Positions 1-6,623 of a DNA stretch of 11,012 nt are shown one piece after another (position 1 is the stretch's first letter; every line of letters begins with the position of its first letter). A model generated the notes under the pieces. It did not search any database, had not been told where the DNA came from, and saw nothing but the letters and a program-made list of their open reading frames with translations. Source of the stretch: CAZUTK01 sp964623265 (GTDB lineage: Bacteria > Electryoneota > B3-LCP). Where the stretch lies: NCBI GenBank assembly GCA_964623265.1, contig CAZUTK010000084.1, positions 1-11,012 on the forward strand, written 5' to 3'. The position numbers and the translations under genes are program-made.

Positions 1-658
1 TTTTAAGCAGCGAATCCGATCGGATCCAGACGGCTCCCTGATCGCGGGCGAACGGGACTTCCCGCGGCGCGGCGGCACCGGTGATCTGCCGCAAGGCGAT
101 TTCGCCTCGGAAGAAAACGGCGCGCCCGCCGGACTTGCGGATGCTTTCCAACCAGGCGGGAAGCGGCGCATCCTCAATGCCTTCCATCAGACTTTGCACC
201 GCAAATTTCAACGCCGCGGTTGCATCTGGGGACGGCGACCAGGCGAAGGCACGTACAAAGTAATGTCCTTTCCAACAGCGGAGCACGCCTGATCCCGTGG
301 AATCGGGTCCACGGCTTTCCCGTTCGATAGACCAGGGGACGCCTGTCGTATCCAAGTTGAACATCCCCCAGGCATCTTCAGGCTGAACGAAGCGGCAGGT
401 TTCGATGGTCAATGCACCCCATTGAGGGTGCCGATATTCACATACATATAATTTATCGAAGTAATACTCGAGGTAGAGTTCGGCTCCGCCATCTATATAC
501 GCATACAGATCGGCGGATGAGAGAATCCGTCGGATGGGCTCGGCTTTCCACCCCGGTAAAAATCCGCTTTCGGGGAAATCGAGCCGTCCCTCGGCGGCGG
601 CACCCAAAGTTGGAACAATAAAAGCGGCAACGAGGAACGATATGATCTTTTTGCGCAT
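1..658 (-). CDS. Secreted DUF6599-like protein, 3' end outside window
   Basis: The complement strand stays open from an ATG at 658-656 to the window edge, giving 219 codons with no stop, so the protein is C-terminally truncated here. Residues 1-23 look like a Sec signal peptide: a basic MRKK start, a hydrophobic core (IISFLVAAFIVPTLGA) and an AAA-type cleavage site. The mature part carries AYIDGGAELYLEYYF at residues 53-67 and EDAWGMFN at 94-101. These resemble, from memory, the 'YI(N/D)GGAELYL' and 'DA.G.F' conserved patches of the DUF6599 family, exported proteins of unknown function. No catalytic residues can be named. An in-frame GTG seven codons upstream is possible, but it would spoil the compact basic N-terminus; neither start has a clear Shine-Dalgarno. 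The gene is divergent from the PTS cluster, with its own likely promoter at 697-725. The coding frame is well supported; the family name is less sure. Confidence 0.75.
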   Translation of the reverse strand, partial: MRKKIISFLVAAFIVPTLGAAAEGRLDFPESGFLPGWKAEPIRRILSSADLYAYIDGGAELYLEYYFDKLYVCEYRHPQWGALTIETCRFVQPEDAWGMFNLDTTGVPWSIERESRGPDSTGSGVLRCWKGHYFVRAFAWSPSPDATAALKFAVQSLMEGIEDAPLPAWLESIRKSGGRAVFFRGEIALRQITGAAAPREVPFARDQGAVWIRSDSLLK

Positions 659-696
659 GCTGATCTTTGCGAAAAGCACGATGGTTCGATGTTGTA

Positions 697-725
697 AATA
701 TACGCTCGAGGGTGAGGAAAAACAA
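697..725 (-). promoter_or_regulatory. Candidate sigma70-type promoter for the minus-strand DUF6599-like gene
   Basis: Read on the complement strand, TTGTTT (725-720) is followed after exactly 17 nt by TATATT (702-697), which matches 5 of 6 bases of the TATAAT consensus. Transcription would begin near 690 and leave a leader of about 30 nt before the ATG at 658. This is a pattern match only. Confidence 0.4.
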
Positions 726-765
726 GCATTTTCACGATGGAAAGCAAAAATCCGATAGATTTTCC

Positions 766-794
766 TTGACTCCGTCGCTGATCCAAAGTATTTT
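766..794 (+). promoter_or_regulatory. Candidate sigma70-type promoter for the prenyl synthase-PTS cluster
   Basis: TTGACT (766-771, 5 of 6 to TTGACA) is followed after exactly 17 nt by TATTTT (789-794, 4 of 6 to TATAAT). The site lies just before the first gene of the plus-strand cluster. Transcription would start near 801-803, about 20 nt before the ATG at 823. It sits back to back with the minus-strand candidate at 697-725, as expected for a divergent intergenic region. Pattern match only. Confidence 0.45.
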
Positions 795-822
795 AATTCA
801 AAAAAACTTAAGTGTAAATGGA

Positions 823-1800
823 ATGGATTATTCCCGCGTCATCGCGCAGTTGAAAGAGCGCATAGATCATGAGTTGCAGGTTGCGGCGCCGCTGATCGAG
901 CCGCAATCTTTGTATGAACCGATTCGGTATTTTCTGCAGATCGGGGGGAAGCGGCTTCGCCCCACGCTGCTGCTGCTGGCGACGCGGGCGGTGGGCGGAG
1001 ACGCGGAGCGGGCGATGGATGCGGCTGTCGCCATCGAATTGCTGCACAATTTTACGCTGGTTCACGACGACATTATGGATCACGATCATCTCCGCAGGGG
1101 GCATGCCACCGTGCACACCCGTTGGGATGAGTCGGTCGCCATTTTAGCGGGTGACGGTCTGATCGGGCTGGCGTATCGGCAGTTGATGAAGCTGCCGGCG
1201 GAGCATCTGATTTCCGTCTGCAGGTTGTTTACGGAGGGGGTGATCGAGGTCTGCGAAGGGCAAGCCTTCGACAAGGAGTTCGAAAAGCGCGAGGATGTCA
1301 CTCTGGACGATTACTTCCTGATGATCGGGAAGAAGACGGGCAGGTTGATCACGATGGCGACCCAGATCGGCGCCATGGTGGGTGGAGGCAGCGGAGAGGA
1401 GATCGAAATCCTGCGATCATACGGGGAAAAAATCGGCGCCGCTTTTCAAGTGCAGGATGATCTTCTGGACATCGTAGAACCGGAAGAAGTGATCGGCAAG
1501 ACCTTCGGTTCCGATATCACTGCGGGGAAGAAGACGTACCTGATGATCAAGATTTTAGAGAAGGTGCAGGGAAGCCGAATTTCTCGGGTGAGGGAGATTT
1601 TAAACGCGCCTCAGATGACGCAGGAGCTGTTGCTGGAGATGCAGGGGATTTTCAAAGAGGCGTTGATCTTCGAGCAAACGGCGCAGGAAATTGAGAAGTC
1701 CTATCAGGAAGCGAATCGAATTTTAGATGGCTTTCCGCGTCCGGAAAGGACGGAGGAACTGCGCTATTTTACGGATATGCTGCTGCGAAGGAGGTCTTGA
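823..1800 (+). CDS. Polyprenyl diphosphate synthase (trans-isoprenyl chain elongation)
   Basis: This cytosolic enzyme condenses isopentenyl diphosphate onto an allylic diphosphate, making the prenyl chain for quinones or other isoprenoids. The 325-residue product has the family landmarks in order: GGKRLRP (41-47, diphosphate binding), the first aspartate-rich motif HDDIMD with DDxxD at 82-86, RRGHATVHT (91-99), the second motif QDDLLD with DDxxD at 212-216, and GKTFGSDITAGKKT (225-238). The residue five before the first DDxxD is Phe77 and the motif has no insertion. This pattern is known from short-chain (C20-type) synthases, so a geranylgeranyl-range product is inferred; a longer product is not excluded. 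The frame is open upstream to an ATG at 667, but the added 52 residues are basic and unlike the family and cover the divergent promoter, so the ATG at 823 is chosen. Its ribosome site is weak. The gene ends 3 nt before the EIIC start. Confidence 0.93.
   Translation: MDYSRVIAQLKERIDHELQVAAPLIEPQSLYEPIRYFLQIGGKRLRPTLLLLATRAVGGDAERAMDAAVAIELLHNFTLVHDDIMDHDHLRRGHATVHTRWDESVAILAGDGLIGLAYRQLMKLPAEHLISVCRLFTEGVIEVCEGQAFDKEFEKREDVTLDDYFLMIGKKTGRLITMATQIGAMVGGGSGEEIEILRSYGEKIGAAFQVQDDLLDIVEPEEVIGKTFGSDITAGKKTYLMIKILEKVQGSRISRVREILNAPQMTQELLLEMQGIFKEALIFEQTAQEIEKSYQEANRILDGFPRPERTEELRYFTDMLLRRRS
1788..1795 (+). promoter_or_regulatory. Strong ribosome-binding site setting the TTG start of EIIC
   Basis: AAGGAGGT lies at the very end of the prenyl synthase gene, 8 nt before the TTG at 1804. 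There is no in-frame ATG or GTG nearby, and the TTG at 1797 is in another frame that does not encode a PTS protein. The site therefore decides the start, and it shows that EIIC translation is arranged within the same transcript. Confidence 0.7.
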
Positions 1801-1803
1801 TCC

Positions 1804-2549
1804 TTGGAAATTTTGCGGATTGCTCTGGTCGGCGGCTTGGTTGGGCTGGATACTTCGGCGGCCTTTCAGATCATGCTCTGCCAGCCGTTGATCGGCGGCT
1901 TTCTGGCGGGCTGGGCGTTGGGCGATCCCTGGGGGGGAGCGTTTATCGGATTGCTGTTTCAGGGTCTATACTTGGTGGAATTGCCGATCGGCGGGCGATT
2001 TTTCACCGATGGTCATCAAGCCGCCGTGCAGGGGTCGGCGTCCTACGCGATCCTTCACACGCAGGCAGCCTTCGATCCCGGAGTCAGACGTGTGCTCTTC
2101 CGATCTAGGCAGCCTTCGATCCCGGAGTCAGTCTGCTGCTCTCTTTTTTCTGGGCGGTTCCGACTTCGATCTTCTACGGATATGTGTTGGTTTGGACGCG
2201 ACGCCGGCACGAGAAATATCTGCCGCTGGTGGATCGCCTCGTGGAGGGGGATCGGCGCCGGGAACTGAATCTGTTGTATCTGGCTGCAATTCTTGAGAAT
2301 TTTCTCATCTATGCGATTCTTTCGGCAGTCCTGATCGGCATCGCGGCGTTCATTTTGCCGCCGATCGCGACGGTGCTCGCTGTAGGGGACTGGCCGGAGC
2401 GCTGGGGGCTGACGCTGCGCGGGGGGCTGCTGGGCGCCGGCTGCGGCGCGATCTATTACCTGCTGGCAGGCGCGCGGAAGAAGTTGAAATTATGGCTCTG
2501 GCTGGCGGCGGTCGTGACGGCGGGGGGGATCTGGGCGGCGGGGTTCTGA
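1804..2549 (+). CDS. PTS mannose/fructose/sorbose-family EIIC, frame broken by an adapter artefact
   Basis: EIIC is the integral membrane subunit that, with EIID, forms the sugar channel of mannose-family PTS permeases. The first part (from TTG 1804) reads EILRIALVGGLVGLD, then QPLIGGFLAGWALGDPWGGA and LLFQGLYLVELPIGG, matching the family pattern of Gly-rich membrane segments with GDP and LP.G motifs. After about 95 residues (SYAILHTQAAFDPGV) the frame collapses where Illumina adapter sequence and a duplicated stretch interrupt it (2087-2130). Removing these 44 nt joins ...FDPGV directly to SLLLSFFWAVPTSIFYGY and on through LVWTRRRHEKYLPLV to the TGA at 2547-2549, giving 233 residues, slightly short for the family. 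The C-terminal half has further hydrophobic segments (LIYAILSAVLIGIAAFIL and LWLWLAAVVTAGGIWAAGF). The stop overlaps the EIID ATG by 1 nt. The break is almost certainly not biological, so the gene should be treated as intact. No EIIA or EIIB lies beside it. Confidence 0.85.
2063..2131 (+). repeat. 25-nt perfect direct repeat flanking adapter sequence (assembly artefact)
   Basis: Positions 2063-2087 and 2107-2131 are identical 25-mers (beginning AGGCAGCCTTCG, ending GGAGTCAG), offset by 44 nt. Between them is foreign adapter sequence. Because 44 is not a multiple of three, the duplication shifts the EIIC frame. Only one copy belongs in the gene. Confidence 0.95.
2086..2106 (+). other. Embedded Illumina TruSeq adapter sequence
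   Basis: The segment ends with ACGTGTGCTCTTCCGATCT, the 3' part of the standard TruSeq read-2 adapter. The match extends leftward to TCAG at 2084-2087, which is shared with the genomic repeat end and probably allowed the false join. The three forward frames translate to the telltale contaminant peptides RRVLFRS, QTCALPI and DVCSSDL. This is not organismal DNA. Confidence 0.97.
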
Positions 2550-3382
2550 TGAAGAGAGGCGTTTCGCTGTTGCCCGTTTTTCTGCGCAGTTTTTTCTTTC
2601 AAGCGCTTTGGAATTACCCGCGCATGCAGGGCATCGGGTTTTTATATGCGATCTTGCCGGCAGCGCGCAAGCTGTTTCCGGATCGGGCGACGCGGATTCA
2701 GTTCATGCAGCGTCATTCCTGTTTTTTCAATACGCAGCCTTATTGTGCTTCCGTCGCCGTGGGGCTGATTCTACAAAGTGAAGAAAGGTTAAGCCGCGAG
2801 GCGCAGGCGCGATTCCCGCAAGATGGATCCGTAGGGGGAACCGCCGCGGAAGAGGAGATCTTGCGTTTGAAGGACAGCCTTTGCGGGCCCTTAGGGTTGA
2901 TCGGGGATCAGGTGTTCTGGCAGCTGTTGAAACCGATCGCGAGTGCGGCGGGGATGTTGGCGGCGATGTTGGCGGGAGGATATAGTCAGACGGCGGCTTT
3001 GCTGGGCGCCGTCGTGATGCTTCTGATTTTCAACCCCTTTCACATTTGGATGCGGTGGTGGGGCTTGCAAACCGGGTTTCACCACGACGCGGACCAGACG
3101 CGCAGGTTGATCGGGCGGCGGCTGTCTTATTTGCGGGATTTACTGTTGCAAATAGGGTTCTATTTAGCGTTCGTCTTAATCGTCATCGCCTTCACATTTG
3201 TCCGCACTCAATTTGATGGTTTCGGTCGCTGGGGGATTCACCCCGCCGGAGTTTCTTTTTTGGTCAGTTTCGCGGCGATGACTGCTCTGCTGCGGCTGCG
3301 GGTATCCCTGCCGGTGACCTTACTGGTGATTGCGTTGCTGGGGTTGATCCCTGCGTTGTTATTGGATCAGGATGCTCGATGA
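2549..3382 (+). CDS. PTS mannose/fructose/sorbose-family EIID
   Basis: EIID partners EIIC in the membrane part of a mannose-family PTS permease. The 277-residue product shows the family's features in order: an N-terminal FFFQALWNYPRMQGIGFLYA (15-34), the HSCFFNTQPYCASVAVG patch (56-72; the family usually has FFNTHPY), then LKDSLCGPLGLIGDQVFW (107-124) and KPI (128-130). The latter correspond to the hallmark GPL.GIGD..FW...RPI. Next come a predicted membrane segment (133-163), a WMRWWGLQTGF motif (167-177), and two C-terminal hydrophobic stretches (200-218 and 233-272). The ATG at 2549 overlaps the EIIC stop as TGATG; an upstream in-frame ATG at 2492 lies inside EIIC and adds only a Gly-rich shadow. 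EIIC and EIID look translationally coupled. Substrate cannot be predicted. Confidence 0.9.
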   Translation: MKRGVSLLPVFLRSFFFQALWNYPRMQGIGFLYAILPAARKLFPDRATRIQFMQRHSCFFNTQPYCASVAVGLILQSEERLSREAQARFPQDGSVGGTAAEEEILRLKDSLCGPLGLIGDQVFWQLLKPIASAAGMLAAMLAGGYSQTAALLGAVVMLLIFNPFHIWMRWWGLQTGFHHDADQTRRLIGRRLSYLRDLLLQIGFYLAFVLIVIAFTFVRTQFDGFGRWGIHPAGVSFLVSFAAMTALLRLRVSLPVTLLVIALLGLIPALLLDQDAR

Positions 3383-3407
3383 TTCATCCGAATAGAAGTG
3401 AATGTGC

Positions 3408-3674
3408 ATGATGCGTAGAGAGGTAAAAGTCGTCAATACCTTGGGGATCCACGCCAGACCGGCTGCGCGCATCGTGAAAGCCGCATCGCAATCCAAGGCG
3501 AAATTCTGGATTACGAAGGACGGGCAGCGGATCAACGGCAAGAGCATTATGGGTGTGATGATGCTAGCGGCGGAAAAGGGCAGCACCGTCGTGCTGGAGA
3601 CCGACGGCGAAGGGGAAGAGGAATTGATGAACGAAATTTTAGATTTATTCGAGAATAAATTTTACGAGGAATAG
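3408..3674 (+). CDS. ptsH: HPr, phosphocarrier protein of the PTS
   Basis: HPr carries phosphate from Enzyme I to the sugar-specific EIIA proteins. The 88-residue product is full length for the family. Starting at the ATG at 3408 puts the active-site histidine at exactly position 15 (GIHARPAA) and the regulatory serine at exactly position 46 (INGKSIMGVMMLAAEKG), the standard HPr numbering, which is why this start is preferred over in-frame ATGs at 3402 and 3411. The retained Ser46 context would permit phosphorylation by an HPr kinase, but no hprK gene is in the window. The gene follows EIID by 25 nt, and its TAG stop overlaps the GTG start of Enzyme I by 1 nt, so the two relay proteins are probably made in a coupled way. 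Confidence 0.95.
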   Translation: MMRREVKVVNTLGIHARPAARIVKAASQSKAKFWITKDGQRINGKSIMGVMMLAAEKGSTVVLETDGEGEEELMNEILDLFENKFYEE

Positions 3675-5503
3675 TGTCGGCGCACGCTGAGAAGAGTCAT
3701 CGTCGTCCGAAAGCGGCGGACAGCGCGATCACGGCACCGCCGGAGATCATTTTGCGGGGTGTGCCGGCTTCCCCCGGGATCGCCATCGGGTCCGCGCTGC
3801 TGTTCTCCAAGAACCGCATCAAAGTGGAAGTTAGGAAGATCCAGGACAAGGATATTCCGGCGGAGCTGGAACGGTTTCACGCGGCGCTGGAAGAGACTCG
3901 TCAGGACATTTTGCGGACGCGCGCCAAAGCGGTCAAGCAGACCGGAGATATTGTGGCGCGTCTTTTCGATTCCCACCTCTTGATCCTAGAAGACGCCATG
4001 CTGATCGAGGAGACGCAGGAGCGGCTGCAGCAGGAGAAGATCTGTGTGGAATGGCTGATCTATGATATTTTGGAGAGGACGTACAAGTCGCTGAAGGCGC
4101 AGAAGGGGGAATATTTCAGTCAGCGTGCGGACGACATCCGCGATGTAGGCAGGAGGTTGATCTTTAACTTGCAGGGCTGGAAAGACGAGTATTTATATGA
4201 CTTGGAAAAACCTGTTATTGTGGTGGCTTCTTTCTTAAGCCCTTCCGACATCATTCATCTGGATCGTACTCAGGTTTTGGGCATCGCCACGGATCTGGGC
4301 GGCGCCACTTCGCATACCGCCATTCTCACCCGTTCGTTGGAAGTTCCAGCTGTGACCGGGTTGAAGAACGTCACCGATCATATTCTGTCCGGTCAGGAAG
4401 TGATCATCAACGGCAATTCGGGCAAGGTTATCATTCATCCTACATCTGATCATCTCAAGGAATATGAGAACAAGCGGAGGAAGTTCGTCGCCTTCTGGAC
4501 TCATTTGAAGCGGCTGCGGGATCTTCCCACTCAGACGATGGATGGCCGCCGCGTGCGTTTGATGGGGAATATCGAATTGCCGGTGGAAGCGGAAACGGTG
4601 CTCTCCCGTGGAGGCGAGGGGGTGGGTCTTTTCCGCACGGAATATCTATTTCTGACGCGCGGAAGTCTGCCGTCGGAGCAGGAACAGGTGACGGAATACC
4701 GCAAGATCGTGGACGCAATCCATCCCAATCCCGTCATCATCCGGACGTTTGATTTGGGCGGCGACAAGATTATGCCGGGGCTGGAGTTTCCCAAGGAGTC
4801 CAACCCGTTTTTAGGCTGGCGGGCGATCCGCTTCTGCCTGGATATGGATGATATCCTGCGGACGCAGTTCAGCGCCATCCTACAGGTTTCGCACGAACGG
4901 GATGTGCGCATCCTCCTGCCTCTGATTTCGGACGTTACGGAAGTGCGCCGGGCGCGCCGAATCCTGCAAGAAGTCATGCAAGAGCTCAAGAAGAAGAAGA
5001 TCCCTTTTAATGAGCATATTCCGGTCGGCATCATGGTGGAGGTGCCGTCGGCGGTGTTGACGGCGGCGGAGCTGGCAAGGGAGAGCGATTTTTTCAGTCT
5101 GGGGACCAACGATCTGGTGCAATATACGCTGGCGGTGGATCGGGGCAACGAGAACGTCACCCATCTTTTCACCCCGTTTCATCCCGCCATCCTGCGGATG
5201 ATCCGCCTCACGGTGAAAGCGGCTCACAGCGCCGGCATTCCGGTCGCGATCTGCGGGGAATTAGCCGGAGATCCGCTGGCGACTCTATTGCTGGTGGGAC
5301 TGGAACTGGACGAGCTTTCGATGTCGCCGGTAGTGCTCCCGGAAATTAAGAAGATCATCCGTTCGACGCACTTCAAGATGGCGCAGCGGATCGCGGCGCA
5401 GGCGTTTCGTTATCATACTTCGGTAGAAGTGGAAGCGTATCTTTATCGAAATATGAAGAAATTGTTCGCGGATCTTCCGGTTTGGTTCACCAAGGAGACG
5501 TGA
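3674..5503 (+). CDS. ptsI: PTS Enzyme I (phosphoenolpyruvate-protein phosphotransferase)
   Basis: Enzyme I takes phosphate from phosphoenolpyruvate onto a histidine and passes it to HPr. The 609-residue product has the HPr-binding helical region (about 28-170, opening with LRGVPASPGIAIGSALL), the swivelling phosphohistidine domain with GGATSHTAILTRS and active-site His214, and the C-terminal PEP-binding barrel. In the barrel GLFRTEYLF has Arg321, RTFDLGGDK has Arg357, and GTNDLVQYTLAVDRGNE and ICGELAGDP (Cys527) are all intact. No N-terminal GAF domain is present, so this is a sugar-type EI rather than the nitrogen-type PtsP, although databases may label it ptsP. It starts at GTG 3674, overlapping the HPr stop, with GAGGA only 3 nt upstream. 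The first 24 residues are a polar extension not needed for the fold. A downstream start would cut into the conserved VPASPG motif. The stop overlaps the next gene by 1 nt. Confidence 0.95.
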   Translation: MSAHAEKSHRRPKAADSAITAPPEIILRGVPASPGIAIGSALLFSKNRIKVEVRKIQDKDIPAELERFHAALEETRQDILRTRAKAVKQTGDIVARLFDSHLLILEDAMLIEETQERLQQEKICVEWLIYDILERTYKSLKAQKGEYFSQRADDIRDVGRRLIFNLQGWKDEYLYDLEKPVIVVASFLSPSDIIHLDRTQVLGIATDLGGATSHTAILTRSLEVPAVTGLKNVTDHILSGQEVIINGNSGKVIIHPTSDHLKEYENKRRKFVAFWTHLKRLRDLPTQTMDGRRVRLMGNIELPVEAETVLSRGGEGVGLFRTEYLFLTRGSLPSEQEQVTEYRKIVDAIHPNPVIIRTFDLGGDKIMPGLEFPKESNPFLGWRAIRFCLDMDDILRTQFSAILQVSHERDVRILLPLISDVTEVRRARRILQEVMQELKKKKIPFNEHIPVGIMVEVPSAVLTAAELARESDFFSLGTNDLVQYTLAVDRGNENVTHLFTPFHPAILRMIRLTVKAAHSAGIPVAICGELAGDPLATLLLVGLELDELSMSPVVLPEIKKIIRSTHFKMAQRIAAQAFRYHTSVEVEAYLYRNMKKLFADLPVWFTKET

Positions 5504-6519
5504 TGTCGGAACTTATGGCGCAGTGGCTGGATCAGTTTCCCGAACAGATTCAACAAGCCTACGCCCTGGCGGATCATTGGGATCTCGGCGCAGTTCGGAC
5601 TCCGCGCAGTGTAACTTTTTTGGGGATGGGCGGCAGCGCCATCGGCGCCGATATCGCCTGCGGTTTGTATGGAAAGGATTTCACCCTGCCGGTGCAGGTG
5701 GTACGGGGGGAGCGGATTCCTCGCTGGATCGGCGCGGACGATCTGGCGGTTGCGGTCAGTTATTCCGGCGAGACGCGGGAAACCCTTACCGCTTTTCGCA
5801 TGGCTCTGAACCAGGGTGCGCGATGTTTGGCGGTATCATCGGGTGGAACCCTGAAAACTCTGGCGGAGGAAAACAGGGTGCCGCACCTTTCAATCCCGGG
5901 GGGAATGGCGCCGCGGGCGGCGCTGGGATATACCTGCATCCCCCTTCTGAAGGTGTTGCGGGTCACCGGCGCTCTGCCGTCGGCGGTTCAGTATGAAGAG
6001 GAGATCCCCGTTTTGGTGAAGCAGCTGGAATCCTTGCGGGTGGATTGGGGAGATCCGGCGGGTGCCGCTTCCGGGGTGGCGCGGAGGGTGCTGCGCAGAC
6101 TGCCTCTAATTGCTGGAGTCGGCTTGACCGCCGGCGCCGCTCGACGATTTCGAGCGCAGCTCGCCGAAAACGCCAAAGTTATTTCGGTGGTGTTCGAGTT
6201 GCCGGAAGCGCTGCACAACCTGGTCGAGACGCTGGATGTCAGCTATATTGACACTTTTCGGCCGATCGCCGTGTATCTGGAAGACCCCGAAGCGGATCTG
6301 GAAGTTCGACGCATGATGAAGGCGCTGCGAGAGGCCTTCTCGCAGTGCGGCATCGAAGGCATCCCGATCCCTGCGCAGGGAAAATCCCCGCTGACTCGAC
6401 TCTTCACCTTGATCCATAAGACCGATTGGATCAGCTACCATCTGGCGAAGCTGAAGGGGGTGGATGCGGCGGCGATTCCGATTATTTCTTCGATCAAGCA
6501 GAAATTGGCGACGCCCTGA
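5503..6519 (+). CDS. Bifunctional phosphoglucose/phosphomannose isomerase (SIS family)
   Basis: Members of this family interconvert glucose-6-phosphate or mannose-6-phosphate with fructose-6-phosphate, which would link PTS-imported hexoses to glycolysis. The 338-residue product has two SIS sugar-isomerase folds. The first shows FLGMGGSAIGAD (39-50), AVSYSGETRETL (84-95) and SSGG (112-115). The C-terminal half has RRFRAQLAENAKV (214-226), ELPEALHN (232-239) and the family-typical end LIHKTDWISYHLAKLKGVDA (303-322). ATG 5503 is chosen because AAGGAG (5492-5497) sits 5 nt upstream and the start overlaps the Enzyme I stop as TGATG; an in-frame start at 5482 lies inside Enzyme I. One oddity: relatives as I recall them carry a N-H-N-E motif where this protein has L-H-N-L followed by V-E, so the usual catalytic glutamate may be shifted or missing. 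The family assignment is secure; dual activity is inferred. Confidence 0.88.
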   Translation: MSELMAQWLDQFPEQIQQAYALADHWDLGAVRTPRSVTFLGMGGSAIGADIACGLYGKDFTLPVQVVRGERIPRWIGADDLAVAVSYSGETRETLTAFRMALNQGARCLAVSSGGTLKTLAEENRVPHLSIPGGMAPRAALGYTCIPLLKVLRVTGALPSAVQYEEEIPVLVKQLESLRVDWGDPAGAASGVARRVLRRLPLIAGVGLTAGAARRFRAQLAENAKVISVVFELPEALHNLVETLDVSYIDTFRPIAVYLEDPEADLEVRRMMKALREAFSQCGIEGIPIPAQGKSPLTRLFTLIHKTDWISYHLAKLKGVDAAAIPIISSIKQKLATP

Positions 6520-6531
6520 GCTATAAATATC

Positions 6532-6566
6532 GGAATAATTTCTTGGAATAGGCGGGATAATTTCTT
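6532..6566 (+). repeat. Pair of 13-nt direct repeats in the gap before the nucleotidyltransferase
   Basis: GGAATAATTTCTT (6532-6544) and GGGATAATTTCTT (6554-6566) differ at one base and start 22 nt apart, about two helical turns. The gap is strikingly AT-rich next to the GC-rich genes. The copies touch the candidate -35 and -10 boxes. They could be a regulator's tandem site, but chance is not excluded. Confidence 0.5.
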
Positions 6567-6571
6567 ACATT
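6543..6571 (+). promoter_or_regulatory. Candidate promoter for the nucleotidyltransferase gene
   Basis: TTGGAA (6543-6548) and TACATT (6566-6571) are separated by exactly 17 nt, each matching 4 of 6 consensus bases. The site lies in the only gap over 100 nt between plus-strand genes in 823-10744, so a new transcription unit starting here is reasonable. The match is modest. Confidence 0.3.
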
Positions 6572-6623
6572 CAAAGTCGCATTAGAATATCCGAACTACG
6601 AAGATGAGATTGCAGCGGAATTC

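Noticed and set aside
667..822. Upstream ATG at 667 giving a 52-residue N-terminal extension of the prenyl synthase
   Set aside because: The extension is unlike the family, covers the divergent promoter region, and the ATG at 823 gives a normal-length enzyme.
2063..2131. Direct repeat flanking a short insert, like a target-site duplication or a programmed frameshift site
   Set aside because: The sequence between the copies is exact Illumina adapter, and removing one repeat unit restores the frame. A sequencing artefact explains everything.
4531..5172. Minus-strand ORF of 213 codons opposite Enzyme I, and similar antisense ORFs at 6582-7259 and 10079-10684
   Set aside because: All are shadows of strongly conserved plus-strand genes, with Ser/Arg-rich or His-rich translations and no domain signature.
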